The position numbers and the translations under genes were made by a program. A stretch of DNA of 64,000 bases, taken from NCBI GenBank assembly GCA_034190875.2, contig CM067356.1, forward strand, positions 72,323,289 through 72,387,288, written 5' to 3'. The notes under the pieces were generated by a model, which searched no databases, was not told where the DNA came from, and saw only the letters and a list, made by a program, of their open reading frames with translations. Within the stretch, counting starts at the first letter, position 1, and each line of letters opens with the position of its first letter. This stretch comes from Urechis unicinctus (Eukaryota > Annelida > Polychaeta > Xenopneusta > Urechidae). This document shows positions 25,054 to 37,244 of this stretch, in pieces.

Positions 25054-26200
25054 AAGCATCTTTACGAGTACCTATCTATTCAGACTACCAAACATAATGC
25101 GTTACGCTTAACGTTATACGTCATTGAAACTCTAGCATGATCCTTAATCTTGAAATGGCTGCCGTGAACGTTATCCTTTTATAATGTCATCGGCATCTTT
25201 ATGACGCATTGCAATAATTGCATACGCTTGGATAACACTTGCTGGAGGTTATATAATAACAAACATTGATAATTGTGATTTGATAGTTTTACAGACATTG
25301 TTATGCGTTTTTGTCACCGCAGATTATGCATGTAATTACTTATTAATAATCTATATCACGATTAACGGGCACTTTGGGAGGTATAATGACCCGTGTTATA
25401 GCACAATCATTGTGTCCAGCCATGCGCCAAGCATGTTTAATAACGCAAGTCGATATCGTTATATTGAAGCTATTGAGGGTTGCAAATAATTAATGGGTGT
25501 ATATGATTACTAAACCAACTGACTAGCATAGCTCACCGGGCATAGCTCCTGGGCTTTATACCGTAGCAAACATCAACCCTAATCGGCAAAGCATTATATG
25601 AGGTCTTAGCTATATTTAACAAAGTGGTGTTGTTAAGTGATTGCCATGATACAAACAATGGAAGGTACATTGATGGCACATTTTTAAGGAAGACGCTCAG
25701 AATAACTGAAGATGCTTGATGTACAGAATAGCATTTAATTAACATATGATGAGGAGCAGCAAAATTGCCACCAGCTAGCCGTGCATGCTGATGATACACT
25801 AATGGCCTGATTAACCTGATGCTGATGAGGATGCATCGGCATGTTGCAGTGAAGACCAAGAAATCACATAAATGGCGCAATTATCCGGAGCATGCTGGGG
25901 ATTAATCAAAGGCCCTACTTAAATGAGGGTGCTGAATGTGCGATAAAGCATCAGTTAAGCGTTTTTAGCTGAAATAATTGAAAATATGTTAATGCTTGCC
26001 AGCAAGTATGATGACGATATATCCATGGCCGCATTAAACATTTACCACATGATGTGACCGACACGTCGATGTCGAGCTACGTGAGGTTTGGTGGTTGATT
26101 TCGTAAAATTTATATCTATCCTTAGGAGCTATCATATGTGACGAAATATTTTTTTCCCTAAAGGCAATAAATTAGGGCGCACTATCTTATCCCGCCACGC
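25054..26200 (+). repeat. Module P, copy 4, with the middle deleted
   Basis: Positions 25054-25275 match the left end of P (6523-6750) and positions about 25310-26130 match its right end (8340-9180). About 1.6 kb present in copies 1, 3 and 5 is missing, with the join near 25280-25310. A 115-codon minus frame at 25533-25880 spans the right part but has no maintained counterpart. Confidence 0.8.
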
Positions 26201-26273
26201 AAAACTCTCGTGTGTCGGATTGTGAAGGTTTCAAATTTCAATCCAACGAATCCGCCGCACGACGAAGACATAG

Positions 26274-26705
<432 letters not shown>

Positions 26706-27359
26706 TGTCTCGTGCTAGCATAATTTTACCGACATATGTATGTATTTTGTCTTAATCGGCAATAATATTAATAAGATGCTCTTAACTTTTCGTTTTTTGG
26801 TTAATAACTATTGTCTTGATAACAACTAGCTCTCAAATTAAGCAACATCGGGATTTGCATTTACTGACATCATTAGCCGATTGCTGGTACATGTACCATA
26901 CTCGTAATTTGTGGTGGTCATAACGTCGGATTTTTAGAGACATACCATCATCACAACATGTCAGCCAAAGCTTTTAGGATGTATCAACTTCTTATTGCGA
27001 AACGCAAGTCATTTTTGTCCCATCATCGGGCATTATATAATATGGTGATGAAATATGGCGCATAATTGTTATTAAGCCAGCTATTGTATGATGTATAAGG
27101 CAACCCTTTACAAAGCACGTATCTATTCATGCATTATTTATGGCGTATGAGTTTCTAAAGCGCGCAACAATGTAATCATGCGTTGTGTTTGGGCAATTTA
27201 TTATAGGAGATCGTTGCCTTGTTTAAACATTTTAACTGGTAAACGAATTCAATATCGCACACAATGTTCTCTGTGAGAACGGATAGCATGTATTTTCTGC
27301 TAGACTGAAGACAGGCATAGTAAAGACAAGAGAAACGTATATATGTGCCTGGTTGGATT
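26706..27359. other. Low-copy DNA with a short word shared with 54.26 kb
   Basis: Around 26988-27022 'aacttcttattgcgaaacgcaa' (one difference) recurs at 54267-54300. Nothing else is recognised and no gene is seen. Confidence 0.45.
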
Positions 27360-27860
27360 CCATTAAAGCGCGATATTACCTATCATGGTCTGGACTGATT
27401 CCCATGTTAACCTGTGACAGGGGTGATGCTGTATCCGACACACAGCACTGAATGATATACAGGTATATTGAAGACACACATGATGCATTTCGATAATTAA
27501 GTAATCATTTCTGAAGTTGATCGCAACCAGGCTGTTGTTAATACTATCGGTATGGTCGCGTACGACCACCACCAAAGTAGCTCTCCTACTATTTGCACCA
27601 TATGACATTATGGGTGAACGCATATTCCTCTGAAAGATCTGTAAGAACAAAATATATTCACTACATATTCTGATGTGCGATTGGAATACGAGCTCACATT
27701 GAAAGTTTTCAATATAGTGATTCACGCCACGGATGACACGGACGCGAGCTACAAAATCGACGGCATCTCTTTGACATAGTTACTCAACCAGCTGGCCCGC
27801 ATGATCCGCATCTAGAACAAAGGTCGGCTCGCAATTCTTTATAGGCGAGTGCTCTGTCAC
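27360..27860 (+). repeat. Modules N' and N, copy 1
   Basis: Positions 27525-27630 match 50960-51062 ('ttgttaatactat.ggt', 'gcgtacgaccac'). Positions 27640-27800 match 51625-51800 ('cactacatattctgatgtgcgattgg', 'ttcacgccac', 'atcgacggcatctc'). At 50.9-51.8 kb these two parts are separated by a tandem U duplication and about 170 further bases. A 120-codon minus frame (27363-27725) runs through N' and N. Confidence 0.7.
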
Positions 27861-27992
27861 AGGAAGCTTAACCGCGTTAAAGAGGGATGGATTAGCCACG
27901 ACAGGTACATCATGGCAAGATTGGAATCCATTAGTATGACTTTCTAACGTCGAGAATCTGGGCTTCCCAAATGTACTCTCAATAACGTTCAT
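27780..27992 (-). pseudogene. Minus-strand open frame across N and M (70 codons)
   Basis: The product is not recognised. The frame reads on the - strand from near 27992 and stops near 27780. Downstream, after a stop, the same strand continues into sequence homologous to the 62-codon frame at 51598-51783, sharing VNH and CELVF words in the same frame. Between the two copies there are a 7-base and a 2-base length difference, which break the frame, and base changes fall in all codon positions. If coding once, it is now decayed. Confidence 0.15.
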
Positions 27993-28105
27993 GCAGATAA
28001 GCCCCCAAACAACTCAGAGTACAGCTAGCATGACACAGCTAATCTCGGCATGCTAATCAGCATTTTTACAATGAATTACCTCTGCTAATCACAATTGAAT
28101 AATAC
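27860..28105 (+). repeat. Module M, copy 1
   Basis: It matches 37460-37690 and 52250-52450 ('aaccgcgtta', 'caattagtatgactta', 'tcgagaatct', 'agtacagctagca', 'gctaatcagcattt'). In the copy at 37.5 kb, M is followed by about 600 bases of module X before W. Here M joins W directly at about 28095-28105, so X has been lost from this copy. Confidence 0.8.
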
Positions 28106-29300
28106 CATTTTTAACTGATTGCGCCAAACCCAAACTCAACGAATTTTTCTTGTTGTGTCTTCTACATCTTCAATGTGCTTAACAAGCATGACTCTTAGTT
28201 GGGAAGTTTTAATAGTTCAAACATGGAAATTTAATTGTAATGAGGCATCATAGATCACACTATAATCTTATTCTGGGGCAGAATGATCCATTATTGCAGC
28301 AATCCATTATGTATATAGGACCTCCGAGGCAATACCGACACGACAATTGTGGAAGTATGTCATAATTTGGTATGATTAGCAATTGTGTGTAAGTAGTCAG
28401 GGGTAATGTTCTTCAATCAGGGACCCGACATATTTTCCTTAGGCTTCTAATGCGAATAACTTTTCGTATTCCGTCATGGCATGTCTATGGGTATCGTAGC
28501 TGCGTTCATGTGTCTGCAGTTCTACTCACTTTCGACTTTAAGATCAATCCCCCGACCTCTTAGTAAATATCATTTAGCATCTAAATATATCGTTAAGAAC
28601 GCCTACCGAAATTGAATCTTAGCGGATTAATTTCCACGAGGCGCAATCAACCGCAGCTGTTGTTTTTCCACATGTAAAAATATATAAAATATAGAAATCG
28701 TCGTGATCACATCGAAGGCGTACATGACCGAACTCAAACTTTATGTTTAGCTGCCTATAAACGTCTAGAAACTTAATGTAATGGCAAATATGATCGGATA
28801 CCAAAATGGGACAAAATACCACAGCTAGCGTATTCATAACTTAATTGGAAAATAATTTGGCATCATTGTAATGCAGCGTCTATGAATATTAGTAAACTTT
28901 TATCCGATGAAACCACTTGCTTATTTTCCATTTGATAACCAAATTATAACTATGCACATATGATTGTATAAGGCATATAATTCCGGAATAATCAGTTATA
29001 GCGGGCATGACATTCATAGCAATATTAGCAAATGTGGTTGAATTTGATTATTAATTTAGCAGAGGCACAGCGATGTTAGGGCCTCAATTTACTTTTCATT
29101 ACGATGTAATCTGATAAATCAAAGGTTTATTAATCAATATTTATTGCAGGTTCAAGAATGACATGAACAATTTGTCAATTATTCGACCGTCTTTAAGGTC
29201 CCCTCTGCGACACCTTGCAATTTGCTTTTGGTAGCAGTTTACTAGAACACCTTTTAGCAAACAGACCTCAGAAGCAACCAAAAAAAACACGGTATGCACA
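28106..29300 (+). repeat. Module W in duplicated block A
   Basis: It matches 38300-39400 (about one difference in ten by eye) and more distantly 53175-53665, 54480-55542, 58210-59255 and 17590-17975. Landmarks are 'aatggaaatttaattataatg'-like words, 'cttattctggggcagaatgat', 'ccgacatattttccttaggcttctaatgcg' read in parts, and 'gtagctgcgttcatgtgtctgcag'. The 119-codon minus frame at 29141-29500 spans the W/tRNA-like boundary and is interrupted in the second block. Confidence 0.85.
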
Positions 29301-31413
29301 GAACAAGAAATATATTCAGATGGCAATAATCTATGCGTAACAGACGTCGAGAATATTCTCTCCACGCATCTGCGTGGGACACAAAATCGTTTCTTGGCTG
29401 GATTGCAATTTCTTAACAATGAATATGCGCCCAACATATTATTATAAAGTAGTACACTTTGATATGATGACCCGCCTGCAGTATCATCGTTCTGTACCAC
29501 CGTCCGGATGTGACCCCAGATGTTTCAGCAGGCATTGCAGGTTCAAGCCGGGCAATGCTATATACTGAGCTACATCAGGTGTATGTCCTTGCGGATTCAA
29601 ATATCGATAAGCAGTTTTGCAGATTTCTACAACTAATATAATAATATTTCGAATGCTCGAAACGTATTTGATTAATCTTCCTGGTAGCTCATTAACACCT
29701 TTAGTAATTTGTATTTAACTATTCCTGATTATTAAACAGCTGTATACGATCAGTAAAGAGAGGTAGAAGAGCACACCAACTCGGCTCGTTCTTCTATTCA
29801 CGCAAATTCGTACGTGCATCCGTATATTTGTTTGCAGATTTTAGATAACTTAATACCTAAACGTAAGGAATGTGTAGTCTGAAATGAAATATAGGACCAC
29901 CATATTTGCGGCAGTTGTTTAAATGTTCAACTGTTATTTGTCTCTGGTGTTTAACTGTATCCCATCTATATACATGGCAAGTTAACTTTCACTGAAATTG
30001 TACAGCATATCCAATTGATAACCATCTGTCATTGTAGTAATCACAGCACTAACTGTATAATGATTCCTTAGATAATCTTTTGTGATTTGTTCGTTCAGCA
30101 ATGTAGTTGTCAACTGAACAATCTTAGAGCTTACATCAGTTGTGAGAAGAATACCTTTAGTTTGCTGTTTACGTAAATTAACATTAGCCAGAAGATGCAA
30201 ATCTTTTTCGAATTAATATTGTGTCCAGTTCAGTTCTGCAAAAAGCCTATTTGGTAACCTCTTATGCTCACAACAGTCCAGTATATTTAGACTAAATAAA
30301 GAGGTCATAGTAAAAGATTTTTTGGGAACTAATATTTGTTATTGTGATAATCAGATAAATATTCAGCGTGCATGTAGCAAAAACGAATATGCTGTTGTCA
30401 AGGCAGAACAATTGTTACCAATAATGTTTATACAATTATGCATGCCCTGAACATGAATAGATGTCAGTGATGCATTAAATACTCCAGGTAGAAGGTTACG
30501 CATGGTTTGCTGAATGAACAAATGTGATTTGAGTATCTTCTGGTGAAACACCCGTTGTGAGTATTTAATTACTGGTAAAATGCAGCGAATAAGAGGAGGT
30601 AAGTGGCAGGTTGTTAAAACCATTTGTACGCTGCTATTGAATAAAGAAGTTTAATAGAACGCGGTCGCGTCAACGTATTTATTTATTGTACTTTACTCGG
30701 AAGCATTTTCTATACAACAACACACATGGTTCCTTACAAGCCGACTCTCTAACTCCCACATCTCTGTAGCAAGCATGGTTGATACAATTCGTTGTCAAGA
30801 TTCGAAGCCTTAACCTGTTACGCATTAAAATTACCGTGTTTGTACTTGCTGAACGTGAATCCAATTGGCTTTGGCTAAGTTAAGCTTTGCATTATTTTCA
30901 TTATTGACTCCAAAATGAGTTCCGCTCGGACATTGTAAGCATTGAAATGTCCCGGCTACTGATGGCACTGAAATTTGTTTGAAGACACGGGAGCTTTACA
31001 ATAAGTTATTCAGTTCAACTGGCGTCCTCTTACTCCGTTAATTAATGGATCGGAGGTGCGAATGATATTTCTTGTCGAGTGAAAAAGCCCGATGCCTCAA
31101 CCAAGAAAATAAAAAAACACTGTATATCACATGAGCCTCAGTGACGGGCTGGCCTAACTGGCATTCGGCCAACATCTAATGAACTATGACAGCTGGGCTA
31201 ACAATGGTAATCTTGGTTGGATACAAGAAAACAATCTTCTATGAAGGATGTCCGGTCCTATTTATAACCCAGCCCGCTGCTGTTTGGCGGCCGTGGATGC
31301 AATTTACTGCATTGCTGTCAAATGTATGTAAGCATGAAGGATTGACTGTGTGGTAATATCACACTTAGAATTGTTGAGATTAATGTTAACAAATTGCAGG
31401 TGACTTCACACTG
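29300..31413 (+). repeat. Most similar part of duplicated block A (copy of 39395-41507)
   Basis: Long stretches are identical to 39395-41507, with scattered single-base differences at about one to three per hundred. There are a few indels, for example 12 bases at about 29749 ('atcagtaaagag') missing near 39856. Even chance open frames (29982-30200 with 40077-40295; 30363-30623 with 40457-40717; 30679-30864 with 40773-40958) are kept simply because the duplication is recent. It contains the tRNA-like element at 29540-29572 and a Q copy from about 30590. Confidence 0.95.
29539..29573 (-). other. Incomplete tRNA-like element, copy A (possible SINE head)
   Basis: On the - strand there is an A-box-like word TAGCTCAGTATA (29561-29572) followed by a B-box-like GGCTTGAACC (29540-29549), only about 11 bases between them. 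A normal tRNA has about 30 or more bases between the boxes, so the anticodon arm is missing. The interval also forms a 7-base-pair hairpin (GCATTGC with GCAATGC). It may be the remnant of a tRNA-derived SINE or a deleted tRNA pseudogene. It is not a functional tRNA gene. Confidence 0.4.
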
Positions 31414-31503
31414 TGCAAGGTAAGATTAATCCATACAGTACGTGCTGAGCGATAGTATATATATGAGCCCATTGCTCACATCTATACACACATATATAAA
31501 TTC

Positions 31504-31568
<65 letters not shown>

Positions 31569-31606
31569 CATTTATATACATATATAGGTATAGTATATAC
31601 GTATGT

Positions 31607-31644
<38 letters not shown>

Positions 31645-31645
31645 G

Positions 31646-31686
<41 letters not shown>

Positions 31687-31700
31687 ATATATATATATAG

Positions 31701-31731
<31 letters not shown>

Positions 31732-31796
31732 TATATATATATATATATATATATCATCTATATCTATATATATATCTCTCTATATATATCTATCTA

Positions 31797-31862
<66 letters not shown>

Positions 31863-32092
31863 CATGTGCAAACGCTCTAGCATTGGCACAGAATAGCATA
31901 ATACACAGCAACATCACAACAGGAAAATAATATGTAGTCGGCATTTGAATGATGCAAATAGCAGTAAATCTAATCGGCATAATCAACAACCATGCCATTA
32001 TATATTAAAAAAGAATAACACTGACATCCCATGGGTAGGTGCTGCTGGAGGTTGACTGGGAATGTGTCCAACAGATTGGCGGTATTTATTTG
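31414..32092. repeat. 679-base segment present only in block A, with a TA array
   Basis: The flanks join without this segment at 41507/41508, so it was either inserted in block A or lost from block B. The dinucleotide bases TG occur at both edges. It contains a TA array with GA, CA and TC interruptions (about 31488-31860) that includes several 'atctctatatatatatagat'-like palindromic stretches. Low-copy sequence not found elsewhere follows it. The 162-codon frame across it is a repeat artefact. Confidence 0.85.
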
Positions 32093-32966
32093 CGGAGAAA
32101 TGGTTGGATTCGACCAAGACGACTTCCAAGCGCAAATATTGACGCGATTTTGACGCTATTGCAAGCAGATAATTGATACATTATCGAAGCAAATTATGGG
32201 TCGTTGATGTAACTTGAACAACTAATGGGGTGCAAAATCACAATCCTTCCCAATACCGGACTCAGCATATTATTAAACGTGGGTAAAACCAAGGCAAGTT
32301 TTGCTGTTGCTCATTTTCAATCATTGAAGGTGTCATTGAGTGAATGGATTTGGTAAATGCCTTAAAACAGGTGCGTTATTACGCTTACTTGAGAATATCA
32401 TAGTTAAACCCAGTCTCATTTGGCGTGTGGTATTATCACGTCTCACTTTAAACTTCTTTAAATGCTACGCCCGCTTAATGATAAGTGAGGTGTGGGCGCT
32501 GTTTTATGTATCTCTTACCAGTATGCATGAAACCAGCGTACAAAATGACGAGCGCGGCCGAGACAATTTTTAGCATGCGTCAATATTAGGCCTCGGTACC
32601 GTTGCCGACACATTAAGCATCATAACGTAAACGGATGGATTACATTGCTCGACAAATACTATATATCATATTACCTCAATGATGAGAAGCTGGCATTGTG
32701 TTATCATATATTGATGCATAAGCATCACACACAAACAGGATAAATAGAGCAAGATTAGCAAAATGCAATATGCATTGGCTACAATAAACATTGTGACCGT
32801 TTAATCTGCAGCAAGGAAATATACTTTAAGAAAATCCTGGAGATTCAGACATGGGGGAGTTTCAAGATATCTGCACATCAGTGGTAGTGCTTTGCCATGG
32901 TCTACCGCTCTAGTGGACGTGCTACTCAATCAAAGCAACAAGAAAACACTAAGACATGATGGATAT
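32093..32966 (+). repeat. Block A, right part before the TA array
   Basis: It is closely similar to 41508-42385. A 77-codon frame at 32340-32573 is matched by one at 41755-41988, but with recent duplicates this carries no evidence of selection. No gene is recognised. After 32966 about 120 bases present in block B (around 42386-42507) are missing here. Confidence 0.9.
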
Positions 32967-33008
32967 CTTTAACATATCTTCATTAGCAATTGCATGTAGT
33001 GTACTCAC

Positions 33009-33553
<545 letters not shown>

Positions 33554-34617
33554 TGATGGTTGACGGAGACAACGTGGAAAGACGTTAATGATTTAGGTTT
33601 GTATTTTTTTAAAGTTGCATATATAAGAATATGTTAGCGTGGAATCATTGATGCGCTTACACGAATTAAAGCACTCGATGCATCTTCACCTGCTTTAGTT
33701 AAACGGGACCATACATTTATCTACCCAATTCTTGCTTCTGAGGTTTTTTTACATTCTTCTGTTGAATTGCATATCATTTCCACAATCACTGCTCAAATGG
33801 CCAATTACCTTCGCTCAATAGGCATCACTGTACACAGGCCGATATAACCACGCGAATTTGTGACTTATGAGTCTGGCTGGGCTTGGCTCACAGTAAAGCT
33901 ATTTGGCTTTTTTAAAAATAGAATCAAATTTACAATCCCTGAATCGGTGTTGTCGGAGGTTAACTGCGTGGAAAATATTTCCTGGTATTTGTTTGTCACG
34001 AGTTTTGTTAGATTGGACCAACATGACTTCCACATGCTCATATTTTTACGCGATTTTGACCATATCGCGACGAGTTTTGCAAAAAAAGAATGCACCAAAT
34101 TACCAATATCTGATAGAACCAACATTAGCAACATCCATTGTTATAATTGGGCCTCAATTTATGTATCTTAGGTCGGGGTTGCATGAACGATAGTGTCATC
34201 CAAATAGAAAAAAACACGTCATTCGCACCGGAATTTGGTTGTGGGACATAACTAGAGGTGGATAAGCGTGGGGTAAGAAGAGACGCTAAATGGTGAGTTT
34301 TGCCATCTCTGTTCCCTTGTGCATAATCCCTGCGTCGTAACATAATACCATAAATATAAATAAGTCGCATTGCACTTGGTTGTGTAGCCTCGGTTAACAC
34401 TGACTAAATGTTGGCATCGAGCTAAGGCGAATTATGCAGTCATATGCATACCAGTCCAGCGGATGTAGATAGCAATATACTGTATGTAAAAGGTCCGTGA
34501 CAGGCAGACAAAAGCTTTTAAGGGGCGGTTAATCACAACCAACTACCATGAGGGTGTCACATCATTACAGAAAGTAGCAAATATCAAGACAATTCTATTT
34601 ATTGTTCATTATGCTTC
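33554..34617 (+). repeat. Modules S and T, copy 2
   Basis: It is nearly identical to 48064-49124 (a few percent differences), and both are diverged relatives of 1040-2420. The match starts in 'ggttgacggagacaac' and ends at 'ttgttcattatgcttc', where the other copy switches to unrelated sequence. The left part includes the region resembling 11790-11940. Confidence 0.93.
33860..34171 (+). pseudogene. S-module relic frame, copy 2 (interrupted)
   Basis: It has the same frame as 1060-1521 with the ISWYLFVTSFVRLD core, but a TAA stop lies just upstream in what would be the continuing frame (at about 33846-33848, after a word reading GITVHRP). The copy at 48371-48682 has the same stop, so it predates their duplication. 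Hence these two copies are not intact even if the ancestor coded for protein. Confidence 0.25.
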
Positions 34618-35850
34618 GTTCAAAATGCCGTTGGCTTAACGGTATGATTAAATGTTTCGGAGAAGACAGGTATGTTATTGCGCTAACGTGTGGATATAAT
34701 AGTTCAGCTCAAACCCGCTGTTTCTTTATCGCTCACGAATATGAATGAAAACAGTGTACATGATGAAATATTTTCCAAGCGAGCACAACACCGGCGTATT
34801 GTTATTCTATTTTCCTGATAACCTGCCTCAATATTAAGGCTCTCAACCCACAAATTGAGTATCATAACGTCAAGGGGGAATATATGCCACTTCATCAGGA
34901 ACAAGAGGGCATGAAATGACCCATTCATACATTGAACAAGCTAGCAAAATTTTATGATATTTTAAGGCCTAGAAACAGATTCAACATTCGATAGACATAA
35001 TTGCGGGACAATGAAGCTCCATTTCATACCACGGCCGCGGCATATTAGACTAGACTCGTAATCAAAACTCAATTCCTCGGAGGCAATTACGATCGATGCT
35101 CAACTTCCAAACCAAGTTAGTAATGTTTGTGCCATCATATATCACTCAATGTGAGTTAGCGTAAAGTGGTGTTTTTGCGATATTTTGGAGTTCAAACAGC
35201 TCAGAGGACATTGTGTATTACAACGAGCAGAGATTGATAAATGAATAAACTTGCGGAAACATTGTGAAATAATCTATTCAAATGCGAATCCTGGCTAACC
35301 CGTCGATGATTATGCAAAACAGTTGTACAATTCATTACATAAATGTCATATATTACATATAAATACAGCGTGAATAGATACGATTGAGCTTACTTACACA
35401 TGAGCTAACCTGCAATAAATTTCCAATGGCGTTGGATGCATTATCTGACAAAATGAAGATGTTCATTGTATGTCCAAGTTTATAGACCATTTATTCTCAT
35501 CCCGCAATGTAAGAGTAACCTGATTTGTTCATGATTACATTAATCTAGTAAGACACATTGCGTCGTGCATGACTTCTTGTAATGAGTTTGTGACAGATTA
35601 TTTAAAAGACGTTCGCCATTTGATCATCTCTATGTCAATTCACCTGGACAATGTAGAATAATTGCGTTGGACGTAAATATTACTTTAATCAATCTTGAAT
35701 ATGTCATTGTATGTCCAAGTTTAGCATAGACCATTTATTCTCATCCCCGCAATGTAAGAGATAACCTGATTTGTTCTTGATTACATTAATCTGAAGCGTG
35801 TCTTAGAATATAAACATCAGCAGCAAGCTGTATTTAAATGTAATCAGGAG
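34618..35850 (+). repeat. Modules T (right part) and T2, copy at 34.6 kb
   Basis: It continues module T ('gttcaaaatgccgttggctta', 'ggcatattagactagactcg') and T2 ('acgatcgatgctcaac', 'gtgagttagcgtaaagtggtg'). Inside it a stretch of about 95 bases beginning 'cattgtatgtccaagttta' occurs twice (35462-35556 and 35703-35800). At the place where other T2 copies lead into a TACC run, this one leads into a TA array. Confidence 0.8.
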
Positions 35851-36042
<192 letters not shown>

Positions 36043-36043
<1 letters not shown>

Positions 36044-36500
36044 CAATGTTTGGCACAATATCGTAAGACCCAATTACGCTATGCATAAGTGCCATAGTAC
36101 ATAGAATCTATGTAATGCGTCAACCACACAATACGCCTTTTGAAATCAACTCAACAGTAACCGTAAGACGCCGTTAGATAATAGAGGACGAATCGTTTTC
36201 AAAGCATAGCTTTTGACAACCTCAGCTCCTATTTCTGGCATTGATTAACTTATATCATAAACCGCGCTGATTTCTTATTCAATCCGAGTTGCGTTGGTGA
36301 ACATTGATCTATACATTTGTCAGCGCTTATGTGATGTAAGATGTTCGGAACAAGTATCACGATCATCTTGTTTTCTTCGATTAGATTATGCCTCATCAAT
36401 GGTGACTCTAAGACAGACGCCTGGCTACAAATGATGACGTTAGTTTGTTTATGCAATTATTCTTAGTCTACTTAAGATGATAAGAAGAACATGTCATGAC
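36043..36500. other. Low-copy spacer
   Basis: No module match or gene is recognised. A 68-codon minus frame at 36250-36456 is unremarkable. Confidence 0.4.
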
Positions 36501-36504
36501 TTGC

Positions 36505-36790
36505 CAGTGGCGTAGCTTCTTATAGGCTGCGTAGGCCGCGGCCTACACATTTCCCCAGAAGGTCGAAAAAATATAAATGCCAAAAATGCAATAAAAATCG
36601 GAGGGGGGAGGGGTGTAGGTGTAATGGAACACCAGAAACAATATTTGCCATGAACAGACGGTGATTGATTTGTCGGAATCTACACGTATGGAATGGTTGA
36701 AAGTCTTTATACCCCAAGGAAGAGTGCGAACGACTGGAGGCCGCATATTGTAAGGTTCGGGCCGGCCGCGTATTGTAAGTTCCGTCTTTT
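36505..36790 (+). mobile_element. Fragment resembling the end of a hAT-type DNA transposon
   Basis: It begins with CAGTGGCGTAGC (36505-36516), a terminal sequence I know from non-autonomous hAT-like elements in many animal genomes. A perfect 16-base palindrome GTAGGCCGCGGCCTAC (36531-36546) and a G-rich 'ggaggggggagggg' stretch follow. Near the right side 'ggccgc.tattgtaag' is repeated twice (about 36740-36780). I do not see the complementary GCTACGCCACTG end or a convincing 8-base target duplication, so the element appears truncated. The composition is clearly more GC-rich than its surroundings. No transposase is visible. Confidence 0.5.
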
Positions 36791-37244
36791 AAACATTTGA
36801 CTTCAAACGCATTCAGATGTTGAAAGTTGATGTCGCTAGTTTTTCCTCTTGTCTTTTATTTGCAACAATCACTGATATTTTATGAATTTCAAAACATTTG
36901 TAAGGTATAAAAAATACTCGAGGCATATAGTTCGACAAAAGGCACAGCTGTGTCATCAGTTGCCGGGTTAGGAAATATTGTCAGGGCAATGGTGTTCATA
37001 AACACACACAATATTATACTTAGGCTGTATATATTAGACACGGTACGCATTAGGGATTCTAATAGCATAATTGATCAACTTCTCTGCAGAGCCTTATCGC
37101 CTTGCAGCTTCTGTCCCAGCTAACGAACCGATAGCAGGCTCAAAACCTACTCATGAGAGATAGACTTGCTGCTGTCATAGAGTGGGCATCGCCAGACTAT
37201 TGATCAGGTAGAGTTAATGATCAGGTAGAGTTCCACATTCAAAG
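36791..37244. other. Low-copy spacer with a 15-base tandem repeat
   Basis: The word 'tgatcaggtagagtt' occurs at 37201-37215 and again at 37218-37232. No gene is recognised. Confidence 0.5.

Noticed and set aside
24534..25111. Thr-Tyr-Leu-Pro repeat proteins across the TACC array
   Set aside because: A tetranucleotide read in frame cycles through four codons without stops. There is no start context, no conservation and no non-repeat domain.
29141..29500. 119-codon minus-strand gene in block A
   Set aside because: In block B the corresponding region is split by differences. It overlaps both the tRNA-like element and module W, so it is not a conserved unit.
29539..29573. Functional tRNA gene
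   Set aside because: The spacing between the A- and B-box-like words is far too short and the anticodon arm is absent.
30363..30623. Genes conserved between 30 and 40 kb (three pairs of 60-86 codon frames)
   Set aside because: The two blocks are about 98% identical at all sites, so retention of chance frames is expected and is not evidence for coding.
36755..36775. GGTTCGGGCCGGCC as a tRNA B box
   Set aside because: There is no A-box-like word at a suitable distance on either strand, and the GC-rich context fits the transposon-like fragment better.
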